Shown: positions 35,315 through 48,470 of the stretch, piece after piece
Position numbering within the stretch: position 1 is the first letter of the stretch
Layout: each line of letters begins with the position of its first letter
Assembly (NCBI GenBank): GCA_008638375.1
Contig: CM018051.1
Span: 31,876,740 to 31,940,739, forward strand
Direction: 5' to 3'
Source of the DNA: Nyssa sinensis
Taxonomy: Eukaryota; Streptophyta; Magnoliopsida; Cornales; Nyssaceae
Length of the DNA: 64,000 nt
Position numbers and translations under genes: made by a program
Notes under the pieces: model-generated
Databases searched by the model: none
What the model was told of the DNA's origin: nothing
What the model saw: only the letters and a program-made list of their open reading frames with translations

Positions 35315-38002
35315 GTACTACCCTGACCCGGGATGTGGCACTTATGCCGAGGTAGACCCAGTCAAGTACACGTAAACCGAGATAAGTTGGGTCGAGTAGC
35401 ATAATACCGGTTGTAACCGAACATGAGTTCCGAATAAATAGAATAATTTTATTTTATCTAAAAAGGTCAAATAATAATACCGAGCTTTGACTCAGCATTG
35501 AACATACTATCAGAGACAAACCGAGACCGGTTCAGACCGAGAATAGACAGACTATTTTAAAAGAGTAATATACAGTGACGGGTACGATTATCAAGGCAAT
35601 TAGCCAAAGTTTATAATCTCCTAGAATTACGAGATTAAGAAAAACTACGAACAGACCGGGCCAATAAAAATAATACCTGACATATGCCCGAAGCATCGCA
35701 ATAAATAGTATATAGTAATTGGCATGTAATTCGAGACTGATAACGAGAATTATAAATGAAGTAATTTCGATATTAAAAATATACGAGAAGTAGTTTGAGT
35801 AACCCCGAGTGTTCAGGAGTACCCCACAAGTAAACCCGAGCAACCCCAAAATATGTCTCGTAATGCGTGCATGCACATATTTCCATGCATGCATACGTAT
35901 ACGTATACACATAGCCAGTCCAATATTAGTGTATGTATACGGCATGAAAAACCAGTATGTATGTGTATAATGAGTATATATATATATACACGTATAAAAG
36001 AAGTATAAAATAAGTATTGTACATGTGTATATACATAGTATGACATATATATATATATATATATATAAATGATAAAATGAAAAGAAATAAAGCATGCCAA
36101 GGGCATGCATGTAAGGAGCAGTATGTGTAACAGTGTATATGTGTGTGTGTGGTGTGTGTGTTATATGTATATATATAATATATATATATAAGATATTCTA
36201 CAAGAAAAGAAAAGAAAAAGAAAGAAAAGAAAAGAAAGGGAAGCAAGGAAGGGGACTACCAAGCAGGTCTGCACAGTGTGTGTGTGTCGGTTGGGCAATA
36301 TGTGTGTGTGTGGTGCATGTAATATAATATATATATACACACACAAGTCTCCCAAGCCATAAATGCAAAGTTACATTTGGCAGAGAGAAATCAGAACCTA
36401 GGTCAAAGAAAGGGGCTCTAGATGGGGAGAAATTGAGAAAGAAAAAGAAAGAGGGTAGAGAAAGAGAAAGATGTCGGTGGTGTTTGTGTTTGTATATGTG
36501 GGTCGTGTAAGGAGGAAAATAGAGAGATTCAAGGGCTGTGAGCACTGTCTAAAAGTTGGGAGAATCATTGAGAAGAACACAGGAGTGAACCAAGAGGAAC
36601 AGAAGAGAAAGGGTAACCTGTACCGAGAGGAAAACAGAAATTTAAGGTAAGTGGGTTTATTCTGTTTTTAATTTTCTAGCATGATTCGTTTAATTTAAAG
36701 TAGAGGGTCTGAACAAGCATGACTTAAGCTTTCAAATGCAAAAAGAATGATAGGAAATGGTTGAAAAATGAATAAGAAAATCAAAGTTGCAGGTTTATGA
36801 GATAAATTCGGGTTGGTGGATTTTGTGCTAAAAACTTGATTTAAATTGCATGGGATTGATCCCATATAGTGCAGAAATAAAATAGCGAAAAAGAGGGGTC
36901 AAAACAGTCGAGAAATAAGCACGAAATTGAGAAAGAACAGTTGGCCGAAGCCACTGTTTTTCTCTATTTCGTGAGGAATTAATGGTTCAAATTGAAAACT
37001 AAGTTTAGAAATGAGATCTCCATGAAAAGCAGTAGAGGAAGGCATTTAAAAAGGGTTGAAAAATGACCAAAATTCGGTCGCCGTCGCCGGAGAAGAGATA
37101 CTCTTCATGCTGGAACCTTGCCGATGCTCCACCGGAAAAACGAGGAAGATGATACTGTTGTGTTGGGTTCGGGTATCGGGTCACGGTTCGGATCCGGGTC
37201 AGGACCCAACCGAATGAGAAACAGGCAGTCAAAACGGCACATTTTAAGCTAAGTTTAAAAGATTTTTAAAATTGAATTGGGACTGTTTGGTTCCTAGTGT
37301 AAGAAATTGAAATTGAAATTGAAATTGATTTGGGAATAGGGATATCCTATTCTAGTTTTGAAGTCTAACCACTGTTTGGTTATCCCTATTTAGAATAGGA
37401 TTTTCAGAAATTACAATTTGACCCAGAAAGTTACGGAATTTACAAACTGACCCCCCAACTGTTAATTATTATGATTTGACCCCCAGAATAAAATATTAAT
37501 TAAATATTAATATATTTAATTAATTTAAAATAATAGAAAAATTACAAAAATGCCCCTGAGTCAAAAAGCAGTCAAACAGACTCCGATTAAAATGAATGAA
37601 TAGTGAAATTTTATTATTTCGAGCATTCCAGACTCATCCGTGGGGTCTGATTTATGAAAAGAGGTCCCGAGAAGTGAGAACCATAAATTTGTAAATGACT
37701 ATTTTACCCTTTTTAGTAATGATGTCCAAATTAAACATATGAATAGTGTATTTCAACTATCTTGGACATTCTAAGACCAATGGTGAGGTCTGTTTAGCAA
37801 GACGAGGTCCCAAAAAATAAAAAGACCCGGAAAAGTGCAAAATAACCATTTTGCCCTTTTTAGTACAGAATTCCGAATTGAGTTTCGCGAAAGCCTAAAT
37901 CGACTTTGTTCAACATTCCAGATTCAATAGTAAAGTCTATTCAAGTAAAAGAGGTATCAATAGTAAAGAGGCATAAAATTTGATGAATAGCATGAATTAA
38001 AT

Positions 38003-38036
<34 letters not shown>

Positions 38037-39358
38037 TGAGATTGGTTTCCTGAATCATAGGAATACCCAGATACAAGAAGAAGGCGGTTTGACCTTCTAG
38101 ACAGATACAGTAAAAAGGTAAGTAATCTCTGATCTCTGTTTATGTTACATTCCAAGCCATGTCAACAGTTTTTCCTATATCACTTATTGTATTCCATACA
38201 TACTAATGTTTATTGAGCCACATTGATATAGCCCTATCATGTGGAAGCATTATTGATTTCTATTTATATCTCGGTCACGATTGTACACTTGTGCATGGAT
38301 TCCTTTTGTACACTTGTGCTTAGGGCCGTGAGGGCCAGACAGTTTTATTCGAAGTAGTCTAGTAACCATAGTTTGGATAACTATCGTTACGTCAGATTTC
38401 CTAAGAACAGTTATGTTCCACATTTATACTCTTCGTGGAAGTAGCATGATCCTAATATATTGTTAGTGCTGGATTTGTGCTCAGTCACATCTCCATCTGA
38501 TGCTATTTATGACCTTCAGGTCCAGTTATGACTTTTAGGTCCAGATTTCGAGCAGATTATTATTATACAGTGTACATAGAGCAGTATTCATACAGCCGAT
38601 CGGAACTAAATATTCATACAGCCCGAATGGGAACTGAATATTTATACAGCCAACTGGAACTGAATATGAGCTCAAGGGGTAGCCGGGCCCCACCAGCACC
38701 AGTGCATCCCAGTTTTGATATCACTATCATTTATTGATTATCATAGCTTGATCATATTATATCATTATGAATGATCATGAGATTTCATAGCTTTTATTTG
38801 AGTACGTATGATTATATTATCAGACAGATTCCATTGCTTTATCATTTGAGTTCTATCATTTGATATTGAGTTCTACATTCATTGACTGGCTAGCACATCT
38901 GCATTTATCCTAGTTCTTTTATGGATAATGCTTTCTATATTCTTGTACACATGGTAGAGCAAAGGAGAATTACTTATTGAGCTTTCATTAGCTCATCCCA
39001 AACTTACCAACCCTTTTAGGAAATGAAGCTGTAGAAGAGCAGTATCAGTCAGCTAGATAGCAGTGGACATTTCTTTTGAAGTTGTAAGTGTAATACTTAG
39101 TACAGAAAGTCTTGTAGCTCTCCCATGTTATTATCCACGTCTTGGGGATGAACAGTTGTATTAAGAAATTTTGTATTCCACATTTTGTAAACATTATATA
39201 AATTACATGCAGCTTTAATTTTATTTTATTCCACATTTAGTTGTTGCATGTTAGTAGCACTGATTGTGTAGCAAGTTGAGACCCTTGGTTCGACAAGCAG
39301 CGTCAGACCAGGCATCGCAACACGAGATCCGCATAGGGTAGGGTCTTGGGTCGTGACA
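35315..39358 (+). mobile_element. Element L, 3' LTR (complete, 4044 bp)
   Basis: It starts TGTACTACCCTGACC and ends TCGTGACA before TSD ACCGA. It is uninterrupted and therefore serves as the reference for the two nested insertions in the 5' LTR. GGACTC-like modules are at about 37630, 37773 and 37920 (spacing 143 and 147). (AT)n is at 38004-38033. The CGT repeat of the 5' LTR is shorter here (37080-37090). Confidence 0.92.
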
Positions 39359-39363
39359 ACCGA

Positions 39364-41005
39364 AATTTGCTAGGGTATCAAGTTTGGTGCAATTTTGAGA
39401 TAATTTTAATTCAGACAAGTGTGCGTGCACCGTTGGCTAACTGGCCACGTGACGCCTCAAGAAGCATGAGAAGCTTCTCCAAGCAGCTAATGAAATGTTC
39501 TAGAAGTGGGACCCATGTCAAGATTTGGTGGTGGAAGGAGGAGTGATTGTGTGTGTGCAAGTGCATGGTAGGGAAACAAAGGAGTGAGGTGTGTGATGTG
39601 TTAATGGGACTTGAAAGAGACAAGGAAGAGAGAGAAAAGGAATTCAACCCTTTTTTAAAATTATTCTCTCACACTTTCTCTCTTTATAATTCTCTCTCTC
39701 TATCTCTCTAAAGGCCACTATAGCCAAATTTGTGAGTATGTGAGATTGGTGTGTGTGAAACATTATGTGTGTATATGTGAGTTTGTATTTGGGAGAGACA
39801 AAAACAATAAGTGTGTGACTGTGTGTGTTTGTGGGTGTGACACAATAAAGAACATAAACAAAGACGAAAAAAGAAGAAGAAGGAGAAGAAAAAAAGAAAG
39901 GAATGGAAAAGATGGAAGAAGAAGGAGGGGTAGCTGGACATAGAGAGTGATAGCCATTGAAGCTCACAGAGCTTTCTCTTTCCTCAAACCTTCTTTCTCT
40001 AGAACAATAGACAGGGGTAGGGATCTTTGAGAGTTTTGGTGCTGTATTTCCTGCAGATTGAGCACTTTTATATGTATATATATAAATCTATGTGTATGTG
40101 TTCCAGTATGTATATGTGTGTTCATGTATGTGTATTAAGGTATGTGCATGTGTGTGTGTATAGATTTGAAATGAACAGGGGATTTGGAGAGGCTTTGAGG
40201 AGTTCGAGACACGGGGTGGAAGTCATTGGAGTTTCAGAAAACAAATGAGAAAGAAAGAAGAAGAAAACATTGGTCGAGGATAGGGAACATGTAAGTTACA
40301 GACTAGCCGGAGAAGAAGTGGGTTCCAACTGAAACCTTTATTTTGCCCCATTCGATCTATAAAACCAGTTCAAAAAGATTTCACATGAAATCTAAACATT
40401 TTAGGAAGAAGAATGATCGAAAACAATGGAGAAAAAGGAAGGAAATCGCTGTGGCCGAAAAGTCAGGTCTCGCCAATGAACGACCGTTTCTGGCTATTTT
40501 GGACCTCTTGATCTAACTAAAGTTGAATAAAAACTCGATGGAGAATAAGGGAAAGGAAAAAGAAAACAAAATAGAAAACAAAGGGTAGAAAATAATGTTT
40601 CCGGTGTATCGGCACCAGAGATAGTGATCGGTACCAGCAACCCAGTCAACCAATCAACAGGTTGGCGGGTCGGGTCTGTTCAACGCCTAGGTCAATTGTT
40701 AAACATAGGCCAGGTCAAGTCAAATGGGTTGGTCAAACAGATTCGAGTCGATCAACTAGGCTGATGGCCTAAAGGCCTGTTTGGTTGCAAGGTTAGGAGA
40801 AAACTGGTTCTTGTGGTTCTGGTTCAATTTTGAACCAGTTTTGGGAAAGAACTGGTTCGACAATGAACCAGTTCTGGATGAAAAATTACAAAAATGCCCT
40901 CATTTAAATAAATTTAAATTTAAATGCAATTAAAATTAAAGAGGGGTCCTTTTTAAGGTTTTTGGGCATTTCAGACCCAATGGCTGAATCGCTTTGGACA
41001 TTCGG
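39364..41005 (+). mobile_element. Element X, LTR3, second segment
   Basis: It resumes 'aatttgctagggtatcaag' exactly where 17608 stopped and matches LTR2 from about 8090 to 9720. It carries the conserved GAA/TTC elements (39470-39477, 39498-39505). It is cut at 41005 (GGACATTCGG) by element Y; the remaining 3' half is not found further right in this window. Confidence 0.8.
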
Positions 41006-43701
41006 TGTCATGCCTAGAATTTTCATAAATCTGGAGTGGATTTATTAACTAGAAAAATAAATAAATAAATAAATTTAAAACATCCTTTAATTCTCAGCGG
41101 AAAACTTTATTATTCCATACTCTAAGGTCATTAACTAACATTAAAAAAAAAAAATTGAGAATCATTTAAATCCATTCTGAAAACATTGTTTAGGTCTTTT
41201 TACCTTTCGTGGTTAATCTCATCCAAACATATTCAGAGCCTCAAAGTGCAAATATTTTTAAACAAAAGTACTCATTAAGACAATTAGTTTAGACTTTTGA
41301 ATAACTCAATTCATATTTAAAATGAATTTATATGAAAATTAGAAAGTTTGAACAAAAAAAAAAAAAATTTATTTCAGATGAACAGTAATCTGGAAACCAG
41401 TAGCTAAAAGTGAACAGTAACATTCAAAGTTACTGTTCACCTAGGGCAAAAATTCAACATCAAAAAAAATGTTGTGCCGAGCCCTTTGATTCAAATCGAT
41501 TTTGCACTCAATTTACAGATCCAAATGTAATGAAATCTGTGCTCAAAGCTTCCTTATGGAATCTAGTTTCTATACCATTTTGAATCACTCAAAAAGTCTA
41601 CGTAAAACTCAAGTTATGATGAAAACACTACCCATAAGTCAGATTTTGCATACTTGAAGCAAAATCAATATAACTTTTTTATTTTAAATGCTTTCAAAGT
41701 CCATGATATATACAAAGAAAGCTAAGAGATAGACCTATCTAGAAATATAAGGTACTTTAATTTATTCAAAAGGACCAAAGAGTTATAGTCTCACAAAATG
41801 GGTTGATCTGCAGAAATAATTCTGCAGAATCAAAATTAAGTCATGTTTTATGCCATTTGACATTCCTTCTAATTCTTCAAGCTATTTAACCCCAACTTTT
41901 TAACCATTTTTCCCACTCATTCATGGGCATTTTACATACTTAATGGCTCTTTTTAACTCACAAAATTTTGACATGGTCTGCTTTGTTTTCTAAGCATTTT
42001 TCAACTAATATGATATCCCACGAGAGGTCAGCTCAACTGCTCATATGACATGATGCTAATGCAAGGAAGAAGATTTAAGGCGTGGCATGTGCAAGTGTAC
42101 ATTTATAATCTATATGCATTCCAATTCATCAATACAATGCAATGGCAATATGTGTGACACACCCATGCAAACTCTATGCCACACCCATGTCTCGCTTCAC
42201 AGTTTTTCCCTGCTGGCATGCAAGTACCTATGTATGTCTCGCTTCACGGTCTAGACCCCGTTGGCATGCGAGTACCAATGGGCAATTTTGGGTTTTTCAC
42301 CACAGGATCTGCACCCTCATAATTCATAACACCAAAATGCTCAACTCACACCATGTTTCCAAGGATTCACACTATGCCGACATGCCTTGATTTTTCTATG
42401 CAATTCCAATAAGGCATGCTATCAAATACATGGCATACACCTTAAATCATGCATCATACATAAAGTGAACCACGACTTTCAAACCCCTAGATTTCTTTCA
42501 CATGAATATGTACTATATACAATCAATTTAAACACATACTCATACTACATGTTCACTACTTTACCAATTTTCAAAGAACACATAGTCACATCAAGCATCA
42601 ATGCATTAACCAACCATATTTTTCAAAACATAAAACCTATCCACATGAATATAAGCATCATGTAATAATTTAAACGCATATTCAAATTACATCTTTATCA
42701 TTATAACAAATTCTAAAAGATAACAAAATACATAAAGTACCAACACATTGAATAAATCATAAATTTCCAACTACAAGATTTTGTCTACACGAGCATAAGT
42801 TAGGATACAATGAATTATATGTATAGTCATGGTTCATGTTTATCACTTTATCAAATTCTCAAGGAATACAAAGAACACACAAGTGCACAAATTACCAACT
42901 CTAGGTTTTTCAAAGTAACTACATCTTAAGTGACTTTCTAACAATAAGTAAACATATAAATCACTCAATCAACATATAAAACACTTGTAAACTTAATCCT
43001 ATTCTTTACTTAGCGAAATATCATACCTAAAAGCTTTTTTCTCAACCCTAGGGAGTCGTGTCCACTTTGCAGCCAAACTGATTAGTGAGAATGTAGCCCT
43101 TGATGTGGGGAACAACTTCCTAGAAGGAAGTCTTATGAAAATTCAAGCCTAGAAGTGTGTTTCGGAAGCTTGAAGATTGGAAAACCTAGGTTTTCGCTTC
43201 ACCTTTCTTAAATGCACGACTTGTTGTTGTATGTCAGACCAAAAAAATGATATTTTTACACTAAGGGGGCTGTATTTATAGTAAAGGGGCAAAGGGGGCA
43301 AAATGACTTTTTTGCCCTTAATGAATCTGGGGCCCCGTTACACTATAACCCGTCACGAAACGCCTCAATTAAATATTTTGCTTTAGCCAAAGTTCTTAAA
43401 ATTATTTTAAATGAAAAATTTTCAAAAAATTTATTTTCCCTGTGGCCGAGTTTTGCCGGGTCCACCCGAGATGCCCTTTTGGTCCAATTTTTTAAATTAT
43501 CTCCGATTAGTCTCAAATTTTCACAAGAGGTGTATTATAACATTATAAGCATGTTTCTATTCCATGGAATACTCAAATTATGCTCCTAAACATGACTTAT
43601 GTCCAAATGATGTCTGTGTAGTGCCCCACCAGCAAATAGTGCATGCATAGTGTCTTACTAACAAAAACGAAAAATTTGCTCTAATTTTTCAGATCTTTAC
43701 A
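41006..43701 (-). mobile_element. Element Y, 3' LTR (2.7 kb)
   Basis: In element orientation it begins TGTAAAGATCTG at 43701 and ends GGCATGACA at 41006. It aligns with 51841-53690 from the first base ('ttttcataaatctggagtgg'), but lacks about 345 bp that the other copy has at 52830-53185. It contains a short perfect inverted repeat, GTGAACAGTAAC/GTTACTGTTCAC (41410-41440). Confidence 0.8.
43271..43281 (-). promoter_or_regulatory. TATA box of element Y LTR
   Basis: On the minus strand CTATAAATACA, a close match to the plant TATA consensus, lies about 425 bp into the LTR, where a U3/R promoter is expected. Transcription would run leftwards. Confidence 0.5.
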
Positions 43702-43714
43702 TCCTTACCCACTT
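43702..43714 (-). other. Polypurine tract of element Y
   Basis: On the minus strand AAGTGGGTAAGGA lies directly before the LTR start, preceded by 'aaatttcgggatgaattttttt', the typical 3' leader of Ty3/gypsy elements. Confidence 0.7.
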
Positions 43715-43746
43715 AAAAAAATTCATCCCGAAATTTAGAAATGTAC

Positions 43747-44090
43747 CTCTATGAACAAATAACTGTAGATACCTAGCGCAGACCTCAGCCTAGCGCTCCC
43801 AAGTGGTCTCCTCGACCCCATGATGGCTCCAGAAAACCTTGACCAAAGTAATGATCTTGCCTTGCAAAACCTGGTCCTTAGAGTCCAATATCTCTACAGG
43901 CCTCTCATCATAAGAAGCATTACCCTACACTTCAAGATCAACCCAATCGAGTACATGTGAAAGGTCAGGCTCATACTTCCTCAACATCGATACATGAAAG
44001 ACATTATGAACCCCAAATAACTGTGGCGGTAACGCCAACTGATAGGCCACTTCTCCAATACCTCTTCCAATCATGATCTTACAAGGATCT
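43747..44090 (-). pseudogene. Ty3/gypsy chromovirus pol remnant: integrase C-terminus and chromodomain
   Basis: The minus-strand translation contains VAYQLALPP, then HNVFHVSMLRKY, then a chromodomain-like tail (RPVEILDSKDQVLQGK, LVKVFWSHHGVEETTWE). These are characteristic of the C-terminal end of plant chromovirus pol, probably the Tekay/Del clade. In-frame stops interrupt it at about 43925 and 43790. Everything upstream, including the integrase catalytic core, RNase H and RT, is missing beyond 44090. In intact relatives the chromodomain steers integration to heterochromatin. This copy is not functional. Confidence 0.85.
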
Positions 44091-46981
44091 ATAAAACTCT
44101 TGTTGAGTTCTCTATTAATTAAAAGAATTCGTCAATCATATGAAACTTATCACATTAGTTTCAATCTAACTTGATTTAGGTACTATAATCAACACAATCA
44201 GGAACTATTCTACACATTACATTTATCATTTAGTCATCTCGTCATAAGTCCTCAAATTGAGTTTTCAACTCATATAATTTCACAATCATCACAAGATACG
44301 TTATCAAACCATTCTATAGAGAACTCACTCCTTCTATAATAGTAATTTTTCAAGTGAATCATCAGAATGTCCCAAACTAATTCATCACCATTAGTGTTCA
44401 CTCATTATATAAATTTATGATTATAATCCATCTTCCATCAACTAGGGAGAAACAAAACAGAATGGGCATGCATCAGCCCTACTAACAAAATGACTTTTAT
44501 CATCAAAGAAATATAATAGAAAACCTCACCCTTGAAGATTAATCCAACCACCATGTGGCCACAATAGGAAATAGTCATAACAAAATTTATAAAACTTTTA
44601 TACTCTACTAAAGATCAAAAGTCATCAAATGCACTGTTATAATTCTCAAACCACTGTTCAGTATTAATGTCTATAAGTAACTTTGTCCCCCCGAGACGTA
44701 CTATCTCCAACTAGTCATTACATTCCAAAAGTATCCACCAATATTGATAGCAAATCATAACCCCAATATTAACAATAACTTACCATTTTGGTTCACAAGT
44801 CATTGGACTTTCATAAGATCATTCCATTTTCAAATTAAAATTTTTCATTCCCAAATTACATGTTAAGCAAAATTTTGAAATTATACTCCCCACAAGCTTG
44901 ACCTAACCATGCCATTCACAATTCATTCTCTATGTCAAATAACACGATCATCGTTCTTCATCAACTAATAATTCAATAATCCAATTCCTCAAAGGATAAA
45001 TAAATAAAAAAATCTTTTACTCTGTATCCCAAGTATATTCCCTACACATTCCCACATATACGAAGTGATGACAGGCGTTCATCTTTACCTATTCTTATTC
45101 ATCTCAGTTATTTCATCTTAGTATAATTCCTTTTTATTCATACCACATATTGTTAAAAGTTTTTCATCTTCATCTTTTTTTGCTTTCAATTTCATGCACT
45201 ATCCAATGATATGCCCCAAAATGCAATATAACCATGCTAGCACATATGTACCCAATCCATAGGTGTTATAAAAATAAAATATGCACTACATGTGTCTTAC
45301 ACATCAAAAAAATTATCATACCCTATCAACACAATAGTCAGGCAATACACATGCCATCAAATTAACTCATTTCTAGCAATCTATGTTCTTAAACGCCATA
45401 TTCTCATCGCATGTATCAAGAAAAGAAAAGATGCAATAGAGCATTTTATCCACTACTAGCAAACTCACATGCTTTATCTTTACGAGGCATCTCTAGGTAT
45501 TCATACCTAAATATATATTTTACAAATACATAAACATAGCATATCTTCACTTTCGTCAACAATATAATAATATAACACATACTTGTACTAAATTTAAAAC
45601 TCATGAACTTTTTTTTTCTCATGCATATACTAAATATGTATTACAGTTCCATCATGTATCTGGTACATACCCATGCAAGTTCACATTAGCTAATTTCTTT
45701 TTTTCTTGTTGCCTTTTATCGTCTTATTAGGTATCTTTTACCTTTTTTCCTGTATATAACTAGGTGATAAGCCTTCATGGATCACAACTCCTTTTGTTAC
45801 TAGGTGATGGATTGGCCAGTCCATACACTTGTAACTCAAGACCTGATACCAATTCGGTATATTCATAGTACACTTTTAAGTGATCCTAACTACATGGGTT
45901 TATAACCTATGATATACACTTTATATTATACACCCATAACAAATAACATTCATGCAACCCTTTATATATGTATATAATATGGCTATTATGCACTAAATAA
46001 TCATGAAAGAATAGACTTTAAGCACGCAATCACGTATACCAACTAAAATAATCTACATGTACACTCTAAACAAGAACATACTCAACACATACTTACTGTC
46101 TATATAGGTTTTCAATCAGCTATTCATGTTCTTATAATCTTATCATTTTTCAATTAATTCTAAAACACAAAAGTCGATTTAAGCCATAAGCATGTTAAGC
46201 ACATTTTTTAATTTATACGTATAATCACCCTATTAGATATTTTATTCACTTTATCAAGTAGTCTGGCATACTAACGGATATAAGCACACAACATGCATCA
46301 TGATTAAACCAAAGCATGCCACACTTAATTAGGTAAGTCTTCGAGAAAGATATCTGAAACTCCCATAATAGAACTAGTGGTAGCACTACCGATACCACCT
46401 TACTACCATCATTTTTAAGACCTGCAAAATCTTGCTACCCCAACTTGGTGAATCATACAGTGGTGGAACAAGGCAATCCCTACAAGCCCCCTAAATAAAA
46501 TAAAGAATCTCCCGAGTATAATATTTATTATCAGGGTCCAAACAATAGAACTATTTATAACTTAATTCAAACCAATCAGATTCATTCATAACTTTTACCC
46601 ATATATTTTTTAATTCACTTATAAGTTATATAACAATCTTAATTCTCATATAGCAATACACATCTCATGTTTGTACATACCCCTAGTGCTTCAACCACAA
46701 TATTTTTACTCCAAGTACATTCACACAACTTGTATCTTAAATACGAGATTCATATTCAAAATTTGTATCATCCAACTCTTAACCTGATACACAATTTTCT
46801 CCAAAATAACAATCAATATTTACCGTTTATTCAATCATAATTCTGGAATCAATCTCATAAACTAAGCTAGAACTAGGTTCATAATTCACACCTCAATTTG
46901 GCCCAGTTTATGCAACTCAATATTTTCACAAGGCTTATATTCATAAGTTTATTTAATCAATCTACTATTCTTATCACATCC
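44091..46981 (-). mobile_element. Element Y internal region, left part (non-coding)
   Basis: AT-rich DNA without a coding frame. The part at about 45765-45965 is the reverse complement of X internal sequence (7057-7200), e.g. 'tcatggatcacaactccttttgttact'. I see nothing else recognisable in the remainder. Confidence 0.55.
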
Positions 46982-47730
46982 TGTCACATCCCACACCCCA
47001 CCCTACGTGGATGCTAAAGATGTGATGCTAGTTAATCGCCTTGTCAGTCTCTCTACCGACACTACGACCAACCAAAGGCAATCTTCTAAACTGTATAATG
47101 AATTGCATTCCAAATGTAGGGTCAGAACAACAGAATTTAAAACCTTTTTATCTCGGGAATGCAACTCAACTATATACCACATAAGTATGTACCACAAAGC
47201 AAGTCTAAAACCAAACCACTAATAACTCTAACCACAAAGCGTATCTATAACCAGTCATATAACATAGAGCATATCTAATCCCTCTAGAGTACCATTACCA
47301 TGAGCCATGTCCCTACATATCTCTTGTACATGGATAAAGTCAACTATATCATCACGCTCACCTGAATAGCCGGAGTCAATCCATCAGAACCCAAGTCTCC
47401 ACATATTATTGCCATCAGATCCTCACTTAGGAATGCCTTTCAGTCTACACGTATCATGTCCTTGTGCTTTCTAATCCAATGGAGATAAATCCTGAAAAAT
47501 GTTAGATAAAAGGAATGAGCTTAAACAAGCTCAGTGAATAACATAGGTTCCTGCCATGGGTTTCAAAACTATTTCATACATATACATGTATGCTCAAATG
47601 CAGCTCAAGTAGAACAGATACAACTCAAAAGAATCAGAACAGAATAGAACAGATCAGACGGATCAGAACAGAATAGAATAGAACAGAACAGATTAGACAG
47701 ATCAAACAGAATAGATCAGGACTGAACAGA

Positions 47731-48158
47731 TGCCTGAGTACTAGGATGCTGAGTTCACCACGCCTCATAGCCAGCCATCCAAGTATCAGAGCGGAACAGA
47801 ACAAAATTGCCTGAGTACTAGAATGCTGAGTTCACCATGCCTCATAGCCAGCCATCCTAATATCAAAGTGGAACAGAACAGAATTGCCTGAGTACTAGAA
47901 TGCTGAGTTCACCACGCCTCATAGCCAGCCATCCTAGTATCAGAGCGGAACAGAACAGAATTGCCTGAGTACTAGAATGCTGAGTTCACCACGCCTCATA
48001 GCCAGCCATCCTAGTATCAGAGCGGAACAGAACAGAATTGCCTGAGTACTAGAATGCTGAGTTCACCATGACTCATAGCCAGCCATCCTAGTATCAGAGC
48101 GGAACAGAACAGGATTGAGCGGATGCTGAGTTCACCACGCCTCATAGCCAGCCATCCA
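47731..48158. repeat. 77-bp minisatellite in LTR F (5 units plus partial)
   Basis: Units begin 'tgcctgagtactag' at 47731, 47808, 47885, 47962 and 48039, exactly 77 bp apart and nearly identical. A shortened sixth unit follows at about 48113-48158. Each has 'gctgagttcaccacgcctc', 'atagccagccatcc' and 'tatcagagcggaacagaaca'. The flanks are built of shorter GAACAGA/ATCAGA repeats. The low divergence suggests recent expansion or homogenisation. Confidence 0.93.
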
Positions 48159-48470
48159 CCCACTGGTATACTCAATCCTATGGTGGGCCCAGAGTAAACT
48201 CGACATATCAAACAGAATCAAATCAGACTCCAAAGCACGGGCAACAGAAAAACAGACCGGAACAGAATCAACAGGATATATCAGAAAGCAAGATAGAACA
48301 GAATCATGCCACAAGTAATGCAGTACAACAAGTATGCATGAAAGCATATGCATTAAAACGGTACAGTGCATAAAACAGTTTAGCATGTAAAGTAGTATAG
48401 TATACGAATTTAGATAGTATTGAAAATATACACCAAGTCAGGAGTCCGAGTTACTCACCTGAATATACGC

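Larger units (their letters stand above)
17609..39358 (+). mobile_element. Element L: LARD-like LTR retrotransposon carrying two nested solo LTRs (TSD ACCGA)
   Basis: It starts TGTAATACCCTGACC and ends GGGTCGTGACA, flanked by ACCGA at 17604-17608 and 39359-39363. X LTR2 (8089 onward) gives the empty-site reading. After removal of solo LTRs D and E the element is about 11.4 kb: LTR 4043, internal 3303, LTR 4044. It has a PBS and PPT, but no gag or pol could be recognised in any frame. Long LTRs around a non-coding core of about 3.5 kb match the LARD (large retrotransposon derivative) plan, so it must have moved using proteins of another element. In a stretch of about 235 bases at the LTR starts I counted 7 differences between the two LTRs. 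Confidence 0.9.

Noticed and set aside
41006..41010. Confirmed TSD for element Y (TTCGG)
   Set aside because: The left copy is plausible, but the right end of Y is lost, so the duplication cannot be verified.
42142..42390. 82-codon open frame, also present at 53223-53564
   Set aside because: It is shared only because both are Y LTRs. The frame is in the antisense direction of the element and shows no domain.
47731..48158. Regular repeats considered as a CRISPR array
   Set aside because: The units are contiguous 77-bp tandem repeats without unique spacers, in plant nuclear DNA.
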